Shown: one piece after another, positions 56,812 to 64,000 of the stretch
Layout of the letters: each line of letters starts with the position of its first letter
How positions within the stretch are numbered: the stretch's first letter is position 1
Assembly: GCF_003369835.1 (NCBI RefSeq)
Contig: NZ_QPMJ01000001.1
Coordinates: 1,297,589 to 1,361,588 of the forward strand
Source of the DNA: Halorussus rarus
Lineage (GTDB): Archaea > Halobacteriota > Halobacteria > Halobacteriales > Haladaptataceae
Length of the DNA stretch: 64,000 nt
Direction: 5' to 3'
Notes under the pieces: model-generated
What the model saw: the letters and a program-made list of their open reading frames with translations, nothing else
What the model was told of the DNA's origin: nothing
Database searches by the model: none
Translations under genes and position numbers: made by a program

Positions 56812-57231
56812 ATGAGCTTCCTCCAGACCGGCGCCGCGGTCGTCCTCGACGCCGCCCTCGGCGTCTGGCTCGGGAGCATCGTCTTCTTCTCGTTCGTCGG
56901 GGCGCCTACGACGTTCGACGTGCTGGGGGGCGAGGCGGTCCGGGTGGTCAACGCAATCTTCCCGAAGTACTACGCGTTCGGCGAGATCCTCGGCTGGCTG
57001 GCGCTCGGCACCTCGTTCGTCGTCGAGACCGGCGGCCCGCTCGACGGGAACGCGCTGACGCTGCTCGTGCTGGTCGGCGTCGTCCTCGACCTCTACGCCC
57101 GGCAGGTCCTCATCCCGAAGATGGACCGGGCGGGCGACGACGCCTTCGCGCAGTACCACAGGCAGTCGGTCGCGCTCAACGGCGTGACGATGCTCGCGGT
57201 CGCCGCGGCGCTGGTGGTGTCGCACCTGTAG
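56812..57231 (+). CDS. DUF4149-type (TMEM205-like) membrane protein
   Basis: The protein has 139 residues with four hydrophobic helices. The family pattern is visible: an early GSIVFFSFVGAPTTFDVLG, then FPKYYAFGEILGWLALG, and a late QYHRQSVALNGVTML. No enzymatic role is known for this group. The ATG at 56812 starts right at the first helix. Confidence 0.75.
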   Translation: MSFLQTGAAVVLDAALGVWLGSIVFFSFVGAPTTFDVLGGEAVRVVNAIFPKYYAFGEILGWLALGTSFVVETGGPLDGNALTLLVLVGVVLDLYARQVLIPKMDRAGDDAFAQYHRQSVALNGVTMLAVAAALVVSHL

Positions 57232-57264
57232 ACGCAGTCGCAAGAAGAACGACGAACTCCGACC

Positions 57265-57702
57265 ATGGCGAAGGGAACCTACACGCTGCTCGTGCAACTC
57301 GCCGAGGACGCGACCGTCGCGTTCGGCGCGGCCGGCGAGCGCGACCTGGTCGCGGGGTGGTACGCCTACACCGGCAGCGCGTTCGGGACCGGCGGGTTCG
57401 CCCGGGTCGAGCGCCACCGCGAACTCGCCGCGGGCGAACGCGACGCCCGCCGCTGGCACGTCGACTACCTGCTGGGTCACCCCGCGTCACGGATTGCAGA
57501 CGTCGTGAAGACCCGAGACGAAGACATCGAGTGCGCCGTGAACCGGGGCATCGAGGCCGACGAGCGGGCGAAGACCGAGGCGGTCGCCGGTCTCGGAGCG
57601 TCGGACTGCAACTGCGACTCCCACCTCCAGTTCGCGCCGGACCACCAGTCGCTGGCGCGGGCGGTCCGTCGAGCCCACGACGCTGCGGCAGACGGGGCGT
57701 AG
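57265..57702 (+). CDS. DUF123 (GIY-YIG-like) protein
   Basis: The protein has 145 residues. The motif pattern is that of the DUF123 group: GTYTLLVQL, WYAYTGSAFG, GFARVERH and RRWHVDYLL. The segments WYAYTGSAFG and GFARVERH correspond to the GIY-YIG core and its Arg. The C-terminal end holds a Cys cluster, DCNCDSHLQF, a likely metal site. Some relatives are nucleases and some are fused to EndoIII. Activity is unknown. Confidence 0.82.
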   Translation: MAKGTYTLLVQLAEDATVAFGAAGERDLVAGWYAYTGSAFGTGGFARVERHRELAAGERDARRWHVDYLLGHPASRIADVVKTRDEDIECAVNRGIEADERAKTEAVAGLGASDCNCDSHLQFAPDHQSLARAVRRAHDAAADGA

Positions 57703-57733
57703 AACTAACTGTCCGGCGCTCCGGACTCCGAGC

Positions 57734-57949
57734 ATGGCGCACGAACCGAACGTCGGCGGCCGCGACAGACTCGCTCGCGGGGTCCTCGGCGTCGCGCTGG
57801 TCGCGGCGGCGGGCGGCGCCCTCATCGGCGGTCACACCGGAGTCGGCCTCGCCGCGGCCGTCCTGGGTGGGGCGCTCCTGTTCAACGCCGCGACGCGGTT
57901 CTGCGTCGTGAACGCGCTGCTGGGCATCGACACCTGCTTGCGGAAGTGA
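57734..57949 (+). CDS. DUF2892-type small membrane protein
   Basis: The protein has 71 residues: a polar start, one or two helices (ARGVLGVALVAAAGGALI and AAAVLGGALLFNAATRF), then CVVNALLGIDTCLRK. The Cys-x3-9-Cys arrangement near the end (C59 and C68) and the LGIDTC motif are typical of this family, which is sometimes fused to rhodanese domains. It probably relates to sulfur or redox handling in the membrane; this is inference. Confidence 0.8.
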   Translation: MAHEPNVGGRDRLARGVLGVALVAAAGGALIGGHTGVGLAAAVLGGALLFNAATRFCVVNALLGIDTCLRK

Positions 57950-57962
57950 GAGGAAAGAAAAG
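57950..57962 (-). terminator. T-rich terminator after pckA
   Basis: On the minus strand CTTTTCTTTCC lies just after the pckA stop, in the short gap between convergent genes. Confidence 0.4.
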
Positions 57963-57970
57963 TCCCGCCG

Positions 57971-59482
57971 TCAGTACACCGCGTCCCGGATCTCCTCGTC
58001 GAGGTCCTCGAAGGTGTCGAGGTGGGTCCGGCGCTCGGTCCGGAGTCGGGCCAGTTTCTCATCTAGGTTCTCGACGTTGTCGGCGACGTCGTACGCCGAG
58101 ACGTCCATTCCCGGCACCTCGCTCGGGACCGTCAGCCCGGTCGCGTCGTCGTCGGTCCACTCGACGGTGCCGCGGGCGAGCTCCCGGAGGATGGTCACCG
58201 ACTCCTCGACGCCGACGTCGCGGCCGCCGAGGTGGCCGGTGTTGAGTACGAAGCAGTCGACGTCGAGGTCGGCCACGAGGTCGCGGAAGCGGTTGCCCTC
58301 TTCGCCCTTCGAGCCGATGATGAACGGGTTGGTGCCGACCACGCGGATGGACTCGCCGGCCTTCGAGGGGTCGCCCGCGCTGGTCTGGATGGACTCGCCG
58401 AGCATGAACGCCGCGGCGGCCTCCCGGGCCGAGAGCTTCGCGACCGGCGGCATCACGGGGTTGCGCGTGATGAAGAACACCTGGTCGACCCCGTCGAGAT
58501 CGATGTCATCGCCCGCCGACGAGAGCTGGTCGCGCTCGATGACCGCCCGGCCGTTGGTGGTGTAGCGGTCTGAATCGAAGTCGACCGTCCCGTCGTCGGC
58601 CACGTCGACGTTGTCGAGCACGGCCGACTCGTGGGTCACCGCGTCGTAGAGGGCGGGCTGCTCGTCGGAGTCGAGGCCGATGGTCTTGACGAACAGGCCG
58701 TTGCCCTCGCTGCCGGCGACGGTCCCGTCGGGCAGCAGCGCGCAGACGTCGTCCTGGAGCATCGTGGCTTCCTCGGGGTCGTCGAGCCGGAGCCCGTGGG
58801 CGGTCAGCGTGGACTTGCCGGTGGCCGAGAGCCCGAGGAACGCCTGGCCGACCGTCTCGAGGTCGCCGTCCTCGTTCTTCAGGCGGACGCGCTTGCTCCC
58901 GGCGTGGAGGCCCAGCCCGCCCTCCCGCTTGGCGTAGTACATGAACAGCCGGAGGAACGACTTCTTGGCCTCGCCGGTGTAGTCGCTGCCGAGGACGGCG
59001 GTGACCCCCTCGTCGGGCAGGATGCGGATGGCGATCTCGTCGGCGTCCGGAATCTGGACCGTCACGAAGTCGGGGTCGGGGTCGTCGTCGGCCACCGGCT
59101 CGAAGAGCTTCGCCCAGGCCAGCGCGATTCGACCGTACTCCTTCGGGACGTAGAGCCGGCAGACGTACGAGTGGTCGTCGTGGCGACCCATCCGGCGGTC
59201 GACGCAGACCATCTCGCGCTCGCGGGCCGCCTCGAACGCGTCTTCGACGTGCGCGAAGTCGTCCGCGCCGAAGTCGGCGTCGACCGCGTTCTCCGTCAGG
59301 TCGGCGTTGCGCGACCGCTCGTCGCTGACGTACGACGGGGCGCCGAACTCGGTCGTGGTCTCTAAGTGCTCGGAGAACTCGCGGAGCCGTTCCACCGACG
59401 GGCCGTACACCACGTTGTCGGCCGTCGTCGGGTCTGGAAGCGCAGTCTCCAGCGAGCGGACCGTCTTCCCGGATTCTGACAT
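57971..59482 (-). CDS. pckA: Phosphoenolpyruvate carboxykinase (ATP)
   Basis: The protein has 503 residues. The ATP P-loop GLSATGKSTLT lies at 217-227, followed by MLQDDVCALLPDG with the metal-binding Asp pair. The substrate-binding part, RRMGRHDDHSYVCRLYVP, and the Arg in FFITRNPVMPP are also present. It converts oxaloacetate plus ATP to phosphoenolpyruvate plus CO2, the first step of gluconeogenesis. A TATA-like TAATTATA (59508-59515) lies about 26-33 bases upstream of the ATG. It faces away from the acyl-CoA synthetase operon. Confidence 0.93.
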   Translation of the reverse strand: MSESGKTVRSLETALPDPTTADNVVYGPSVERLREFSEHLETTTEFGAPSYVSDERSRNADLTENAVDADFGADDFAHVEDAFEAAREREMVCVDRRMGRHDDHSYVCRLYVPKEYGRIALAWAKLFEPVADDDPDPDFVTVQIPDADEIAIRILPDEGVTAVLGSDYTGEAKKSFLRLFMYYAKREGGLGLHAGSKRVRLKNEDGDLETVGQAFLGLSATGKSTLTAHGLRLDDPEEATMLQDDVCALLPDGTVAGSEGNGLFVKTIGLDSDEQPALYDAVTHESAVLDNVDVADDGTVDFDSDRYTTNGRAVIERDQLSSAGDDIDLDGVDQVFFITRNPVMPPVAKLSAREAAAAFMLGESIQTSAGDPSKAGESIRVVGTNPFIIGSKGEEGNRFRDLVADLDVDCFVLNTGHLGGRDVGVEESVTILRELARGTVEWTDDDATGLTVPSEVPGMDVSAYDVADNVENLDEKLARLRTERRTHLDTFEDLDEEIRDAVY

Positions 59483-59507
59483 CGTGTAGTTCGAGAGTAC
59501 CCTGGCG

Positions 59508-59515
59508 TATAATTA
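59508..59515 (-). promoter_or_regulatory. TATA box of pckA
   Basis: TAATTATA on the minus strand at 26-33 bases upstream of the ATG supports the start at 59482. Confidence 0.55.
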
Positions 59516-59733
59516 TGCACCATTTACTCGGCGTCTCGGGGCCGCTATCTCCGATTTTTGATTTCACATCCGAGTAAATACTTTGGAATTCGTCGCGGAT
59601 GGCGAGGATTGTATCCGAGTAGGCGCCGGTTATTCCAACCGACGACCGGAGGGGACGGCCGAACCGGTCTCGCACGGAAGCCGGCCGAGACCGGTCGACG
59701 CCGCCGATTCCCGCCGCCGGAAAACGGGACACC

Positions 59734-59741
59734 ACTTTTAA
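59734..59741 (+). promoter_or_regulatory. TATA-like box of the acyl-CoA synthetase operon
   Basis: CTTTTAAG lies about 27-33 bases before the GTG at 59767, supporting a leaderless start at that GTG. Confidence 0.5.
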
Positions 59742-59766
59742 GCGCGACTCGGGCGAACCCACGAAC

Positions 59767-61878
59767 GTGGACGAGAACACCGGAGAGTTGTCGGGACTGT
59801 TCGCGCCCGAGCGGGTCGCCGTCGTCGGCGCGACCGAGAGCGAGGGCTCGGTCGGCCGCGCGATAACGGCAAACCTGCGGGCCGACTTCGCGGGCGAGAC
59901 CGTCCCGGTGAACCCGAACTACGACGACGTGCTGGGGCTGGACTGCTACCCCGACATCGGCGACGTCCCGGGCGAACTGGACCTCGCGGTGATCGTCGTG
60001 CCGCCGAAGATCGCGGTCGACGCGGTGCGGCAGTGCGGCGAGGCCGGCGTCCGGAACGTGGTGGTCATCACCGCGGGCTTCGGCGAGACCGGCAGCGAGG
60101 GCGCGAGCCGCGAGCGCGAACTCACCGAGGTCGCCGAGGAGTACGATCTCAACCTGGTCGGCCCGAACAGCCTCGGCGTGATGAGCACGCCGACCGGGCT
60201 CAACGCCACGTTCGGGCCGGACAACGCGCTCGCCGGCTCCATCTCGTTCATGAGCCAGTCGGGCGCGTTCATCACCGCGGTGCTCGACTGGGCCAACGAC
60301 CAGGGCATCGGGTTCAAGGACGTGGTGTCGCTCGGCAACAAGGCCGTCCTCGACGAGACCGACTTCGTCGAAGCGTGGGGCGACGACCCCGACACCGACG
60401 TCATCCTGGGCTATCTGGAGGGCGTCGAGGACGGCGGGCAGTTCATCCGGTCCGCGCGCGAGGCGACCGACGACACCCCCATCGTGATGGTCAAGTCGGG
60501 GCGGACCGAGGCCGGCGCGCAGGCGGTCTCCTCGCACACCGGCACCCTCGCGGGCAGCGAGCAGGCCTACGAGGCCGGCCTCGAACAGGCCGGCGTCCTC
60601 CGGGTCGAGAACGTCCAGGAGCTGTTCGACTTCGCCCAGATACTGTCGGGCCAGCCCCTGCCCGAGACCGACGACGTGGCCATCGTGACCAACGCCGGCG
60701 GTCCGGGCGTGATGACCACCGACGCGGTGGGCGACTCCCGGCTCTCGCTGGCCTCGTTCTCCGAGGAAACCCTGGAGGCGCTCGCCGAGGCGATGCCCGA
60801 GGAGGCCAACATCTACAACCCCATCGACGCCATCGGCGACGCCGACATCGAGCGGTTCAGGACCGCCATCGACCTCGCGCTGGCCGACGACAACGTGGGC
60901 TGTGCGGTCGTCCTCTCGGCGCCGACGGCCGTTCTCGACTACGGCGAACTCGCCGACGCCGTCACGGACCTCCAGGCCGAGCACGGCAAGCCGGTCGCGG
61001 CGGTGCTGATGGGCGGCGAGCGCACCGAGGCGGCGGCCGAGCGCCTGCGGGAGGGCGGCATCCCCAACTACTTCGACCCGGCCCGGGCGGTCCGGAGCCT
61101 CGACGCCCTCTCGCGCTACCGCGAGATCAGCGAGCGCGAGTACGAGGCGCCCGAGACGTTCGACGTGGACCGCGAGCGCGCACGCGGAATCCTGGAAACC
61201 GCCGAGGAGCGCGGCGACAACCGGCTCGGCGTCGAAGCGATGGGACTGCTCGACGCCTACGGGATTCCGACGCCCGAGGGCACCGTCGCCGAGAAGCCCG
61301 AGGACGCGGTCGCCGCCGCCCAGAGCATCGAGGGCGACGTCGTGATGAAGATCGTCTCGCCCGACATCCTCCACAAGTCCGACATCGGCGGCGTGAAGGT
61401 CGGCGTCCCGCCCGAGGAGGTGTACGACGCCTTCGAGGACCTGGTGACCCGCGCGCGGAACTACCAGCCCGACGCCGACATCCTGGGCGTCCAGGTCCAG
61501 GAGATGGTCGACCTCGACGCGGGCACCGAGACCATCATCGGGGTGAACCGCGACCCGCAGTTCGGCCCGCTGCTGCTGTTCGGCCTGGGCGGCATCTTCG
61601 TCGAGGTCCTGGAGGACACCGAGACCCGGGTCGCGCCCGTCAGCGAACGGGAGGCGACCGAGATGGTCGACGGCATCCGGTCGGCGCCGCTGCTCCGGGG
61701 CGCCCGGGGCCGCGAGCCGGCCGACCGCGACGCCATCGTCGAGAGCCTCCAGCGGCTCTCCCAGCTCGTGACCGACTTCCCGGCCATCCTCGAACTCGAC
61801 GTGAACCCCCTCGTCGCCGGCCCGGACGGCGTCCAGGCCGTCGACGTGCGGCTGACCGTGGACACCGACGAACTATGA
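59767..61878 (+). CDS. acd: Acyl-CoA synthetase (ADP-forming), fused alpha-beta type
   Basis: The protein has 703 residues. The alpha part has a CoA-binding Rossmann start (VAVVGATESEGSVGRAI), the succinyl-CoA-ligase segment and the phospho-His H257 in VSSHTGTLAGS. The beta part is an ATP-grasp domain, from about residue 480. It makes ATP from ADP and phosphate while releasing acetate or another acid from its CoA ester, the archaeal route of acetate formation. The start is GTG. The Pta-like gene follows 13 bases after the stop, an operon. Confidence 0.93.
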   Translation: MDENTGELSGLFAPERVAVVGATESEGSVGRAITANLRADFAGETVPVNPNYDDVLGLDCYPDIGDVPGELDLAVIVVPPKIAVDAVRQCGEAGVRNVVVITAGFGETGSEGASRERELTEVAEEYDLNLVGPNSLGVMSTPTGLNATFGPDNALAGSISFMSQSGAFITAVLDWANDQGIGFKDVVSLGNKAVLDETDFVEAWGDDPDTDVILGYLEGVEDGGQFIRSAREATDDTPIVMVKSGRTEAGAQAVSSHTGTLAGSEQAYEAGLEQAGVLRVENVQELFDFAQILSGQPLPETDDVAIVTNAGGPGVMTTDAVGDSRLSLASFSEETLEALAEAMPEEANIYNPIDAIGDADIERFRTAIDLALADDNVGCAVVLSAPTAVLDYGELADAVTDLQAEHGKPVAAVLMGGERTEAAAERLREGGIPNYFDPARAVRSLDALSRYREISEREYEAPETFDVDRERARGILETAEERGDNRLGVEAMGLLDAYGIPTPEGTVAEKPEDAVAAAQSIEGDVVMKIVSPDILHKSDIGGVKVGVPPEEVYDAFEDLVTRARNYQPDADILGVQVQEMVDLDAGTETIIGVNRDPQFGPLLLFGLGGIFVEVLEDTETRVAPVSEREATEMVDGIRSAPLLRGARGREPADRDAIVESLQRLSQLVTDFPAILELDVNPLVAGPDGVQAVDVRLTVDTDEL

Positions 61879-61891
61879 GTACTGATACCCA

Positions 61892-62974
61892 ATGAGAACG
61901 ATACTCGTCACCGCGACCGAGGAGAGCACAGGCAAGACCGCGGTCGCGCTCGCGCTGGCCGAACTGGCCGCCGAGCGCGGCCTCTCGGTCGGCTACATGA
62001 AACCGAAGGGGACCCGCCTCCAGAGCAACGTCGGGAAGACCCTCGACGAGGACCCGATGCTGGCCCGCGAGGTGCTCGGCCTCGACGCCGAGATGCACAA
62101 CCTGGAGCCAATCGTCTACTCGCCGACGTTCATCGAGCAGGCGATCCGGGGTCGGGAGGACCCCGACGAGCTCCGCGAGCAGGTCCGCGAGAGCTTCGAC
62201 AGCCTGGCCGAGGGCAAGGACCTGATGGTGGTCGAGGGCGGCGGGAAGCTCACCACCGGCGGCATCGTCGACCTCACCGACCCCGAGGTGGCCGACCTGC
62301 TCGACGCCGAGGTGCTGCTGCTCTCGAAGTACGCCAGGGCCGGCGACGTCGACGACGTGCTGGCGGCGGTCGACGACGTGGGCGACCGGCTGCTCGGCGT
62401 GCTGTTCAACGCGGTCCAGGACGGCAACTTCGACGGGCTCGAGACCGAGGTGGTCCCCTTCCTCGAAGGCCGGGGCGTCCCGGTGCTGGGCGTCCTTCCG
62501 CGCGAGCAGCAACTGGCGGGCGTGACCGTCGACGACCTCGCCGCGGAGCTGTCGGCCGAGCAGCTCAACGACGCGCCCGGCGACGCCTTCGTCGAGCGGT
62601 TCCTCGTCGGCGCGATGTCGGGAGACTCGGCGCTCCGGCACCTCCGGCGGACGAAGGACGCCGCGCTGGTCACGGGGGGCGACCGGCCCGACCTCCAGCG
62701 GGTCGCGCTCGAAGCTCCGGGCGTGAAGTGCCTCATCCTGACCGGCGGGTTCCGGCCGCCGGGCGCCGTCGTCGGCGCCGCCGAGGAGAAGGGCGTCCCG
62801 GTCCTGCTGGTCCAGTCGGACACCCTGACGACCATCGAGCGCGCCGAGGATGTGGTCCGGAGCGGGCGCACCCGGGACGCCGAAACGGTCGCGGTGATGG
62901 GGGACCTGCTCCACGACCACGCCGACGTCGAGGCCATCGTGGGCGACAGGGAGCAGAACGGCAGTGACGAATAA
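61892..62974 (+). CDS. Pta N-terminal-like P-loop/DRTGG protein
   Basis: The protein has 360 residues. The first part is a dethiobiotin-synthetase-like P-loop domain (ILVTATEESTGKTAVALALA, with K15) and the second a DRTGG-like domain (GAMSGDSALRHLRRTKDAALVTGGDRPD). Both domains occur at the N-terminus of long bacterial phosphate acetyltransferases, but the catalytic acyltransferase domain is absent. The gene is in an operon with the ADP-forming synthetase, so it is probably a regulatory or sensor subunit for acetyl-CoA/acetate metabolism. No activity can be stated. Confidence 0.85.
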   Translation: MRTILVTATEESTGKTAVALALAELAAERGLSVGYMKPKGTRLQSNVGKTLDEDPMLAREVLGLDAEMHNLEPIVYSPTFIEQAIRGREDPDELREQVRESFDSLAEGKDLMVVEGGGKLTTGGIVDLTDPEVADLLDAEVLLLSKYARAGDVDDVLAAVDDVGDRLLGVLFNAVQDGNFDGLETEVVPFLEGRGVPVLGVLPREQQLAGVTVDDLAAELSAEQLNDAPGDAFVERFLVGAMSGDSALRHLRRTKDAALVTGGDRPDLQRVALEAPGVKCLILTGGFRPPGAVVGAAEEKGVPVLLVQSDTLTTIERAEDVVRSGRTRDAETVAVMGDLLHDHADVEAIVGDREQNGSDE

Positions 62975-63007
62975 ACGATCTCGAGTGTTTCGAGAGTCAA
63001 TAGAGGG

Positions 63008-63418
63008 CTACAGGTAGAGAGTCTGAATAACTTCAATTAGTACGTATCCGACAATCAGTAGTGCAAAAAGCGCAGATCCGATCTGAACGATCCAATCCAC
63101 AGTCGTTTCCGGTTCTTTCAAAGAGAAGTCTTCGACAGCTGGAGTCGTGTTTCCTCCGCCCCTCTTCGAGCCACTCTGCTGGTCATTCGCTCCGGCACCT
63201 AAGCCCATCCCGTCGAGCATCCGGTCGAGTTCGCGCTGATCCTGAATCATCTGGTCATCCATCGCTTCCAACACGCCGTAGTCTTCGTATCTGTTGAGAA
63301 CCGTACTGACGTACGAACTAGAGCAATCACATCGGTCGGCGATTTCCTTGTTCGTCAGATCCGGGTTCTGATGCGCCGTCAAGAGAATCTCTCGTTGAAG
63401 GTCCGTTTTTTGACTCAT
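63008..63418 (-). CDS. Winged-helix protein with C-terminal membrane helix
   Basis: The protein has 136 residues. The N-terminus is a winged helix (LTNKEIADRCDCSSSYVSTVL, where the recognition helix is SSSYVSTVL). A flexible middle (SKRGGGNTTP) follows, and then a single helix near the end (IVQIGSALFALLIVGYVLIEV). It is a candidate membrane-tethered DNA-binding regulator. Base composition is visibly less GC-rich than its neighbours, and the upstream region (63430-63475) is AT-rich, with TATA-like GTATTATTTG. It may be of later origin in this genome. Confidence 0.75.
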   Translation of the reverse strand: MSQKTDLQREILLTAHQNPDLTNKEIADRCDCSSSYVSTVLNRYEDYGVLEAMDDQMIQDQRELDRMLDGMGLGAGANDQQSGSKRGGGNTTPAVEDFSLKEPETTVDWIVQIGSALFALLIVGYVLIEVIQTLYL

Positions 63419-63552
63419 TCTCGTTTTCTCCCGGTGGTGTATTCCACCGACATGTTTTATTTCAAATAATACTTAAACATTCGCCCTTCGCCAGTCAGAG
63501 TTCGACGAGAAGTGCTGATTCAAATTTTCCTAATTGAGCGGTCTGTTATCGT

Positions 63553-64000
63553 TCACTTGCCGACCGTCACCATCCCCTTCACGGTCTCCGGATTCGTCGC
63601 GCGCTCGAACGCCGCCTCGACTTCGTCCAGGTCCATCTCGAAGTCCACGATGCCGGCGACGTCCACCGCGCCGTCGGCGATAAGGCCGACGGCCGCGGGG
63701 TACGTGTTCCGGTAGCGGAACGACCCGCGGACGTCGAGTTCGCTGTCCACGATGCCCACCACGTCGAGCGGAATCTCCGACGCGGAGGCGAGACCGACGA
63801 AGACCACGGTTCCGCCGCGCCGGACCGCGTCGAGCGAACCGGCGATGGCAGATTCGGCGCCCGAGGCCTCGACGACGACGTCGACGCCCTCGCCGTCGGT
63901 CTCGGCCGCGACCGCCGCCGCCAGGTCCCGCTCGCCGGAATCGACGACCGCGTCCGCGCCGCGCTCGCTCGCCCGCCGGAGTTTGGCGTCGACCACGTCC
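63553..64000 (-). CDS. Zinc-type alcohol/polyol dehydrogenase, C-terminal part (cut by window end)
   Basis: About 149 residues are visible, the end of an MDR-family dehydrogenase. The Rossmann part shows VDVVVEASGAESAI and GGTVVFVGLAS, followed by LDVRGSFRYRNTYPAAV and a final EAAFERATNPETVKGMVTV, the usual C-terminal segment of sorbitol/threonine dehydrogenase-like enzymes. The N-terminal catalytic zinc domain lies beyond the window, so the substrate class cannot be judged. Confidence 0.85.
   Translation of the reverse strand, partial: DVVDAKLRRASERGADAVVDSGERDLAAAVAAETDGEGVDVVVEASGAESAIAGSLDAVRRGGTVVFVGLASASEIPLDVVGIVDSELDVRGSFRYRNTYPAAVGLIADGAVDVAGIVDFEMDLDEVEAAFERATNPETVKGMVTVGK

Overview
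The window is chromosomal DNA from an extremely halophilic archaeon (class Halobacteria). Supporting signs are very high GC, proteins rich in Asp and Glu, an Orc1/Cdc6 initiator, SUI1/aIF1, an S-layer glycoprotein with a haloarchaeal signal peptide and Thr-rich stalk, Tat-type lipoproteins, a PEP carboxykinase, an ADP-forming acyl-CoA synthetase, and TATA boxes 25-30 bases upstream of start codons (leaderless mRNAs). I cannot name the genus from sequence alone. I found no rRNA, tRNA or CRISPR array.

Layout. 1-4.5 kb: end of a polyprenol-phosphate glycosyltransferase, a VOC-family protein, and a membrane GT39-like protein overlapping a NUDIX hydrolase. 4.5-9.8 kb: an iron(III)-type ABC importer (binding protein, fused permease, ATPase) next to a protein resembling the reversibly glycosylated polypeptide family. 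Both transcription units begin with a DtxR-like palindrome, which suggests a metal-responsive regulon. 9.9-20.9 kb: two tandem tiny membrane proteins, an acyl-CoA synthetase, a membrane histidine kinase, an asparaginase, SUI1, an NhaP-type antiporter, a thiolase-fold protein with Ser at the usual catalytic Cys position plus its DUF35 partner, a hotdog protein and membrane proteins. 21-28.6 kb: an acidic coiled-coil protein, an Eis-like acetyltransferase, and a formate-dehydrogenase-like pair (NuoG/FdhF and NuoF types).

28.7-37 kb: small proteins, an OYE-family reductase, a DUF7504-like protein, Dps, a nitrilase-fold amidohydrolase, an aldehyde dehydrogenase and a GH5-like hydrolase. 37.0-39.4 kb: a 691-bp IS6-family element with a perfect 8-bp target duplication, then a probable replication origin (long imperfect inverted repeats around an AT-rich palindrome) upstream of orc1/cdc6.

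39.6-50.8 kb is a cell-envelope block: an RND/MMPL exporter, a major S-layer glycoprotein that lacks the usual C-terminal membrane anchor, a long leader region, a shorter secreted paralog of its C-terminal half, a membrane-anchored protein with three exact 111-residue repeats, and a blue-copper protein. 50.9-64 kb: a PfkB kinase, an OtsA-like synthase, an MFS transporter, small stress and membrane proteins, pckA, the ADP-forming acyl-CoA synthetase with its Pta-like partner, a relatively AT-rich winged-helix membrane protein, and the end of a zinc alcohol dehydrogenase cut by the window edge.

No single locus is clearly a new defence or mobile system. The most unusual observations are the iron-box-linked glycosyltransferase-like gene, the Cys-to-Ser thiolase/DUF35 pair, the anchorless S-layer glycoprotein with its half-paralog, the origin with a nearby IS6 insertion, and a strong double hairpin at 32961-33028.
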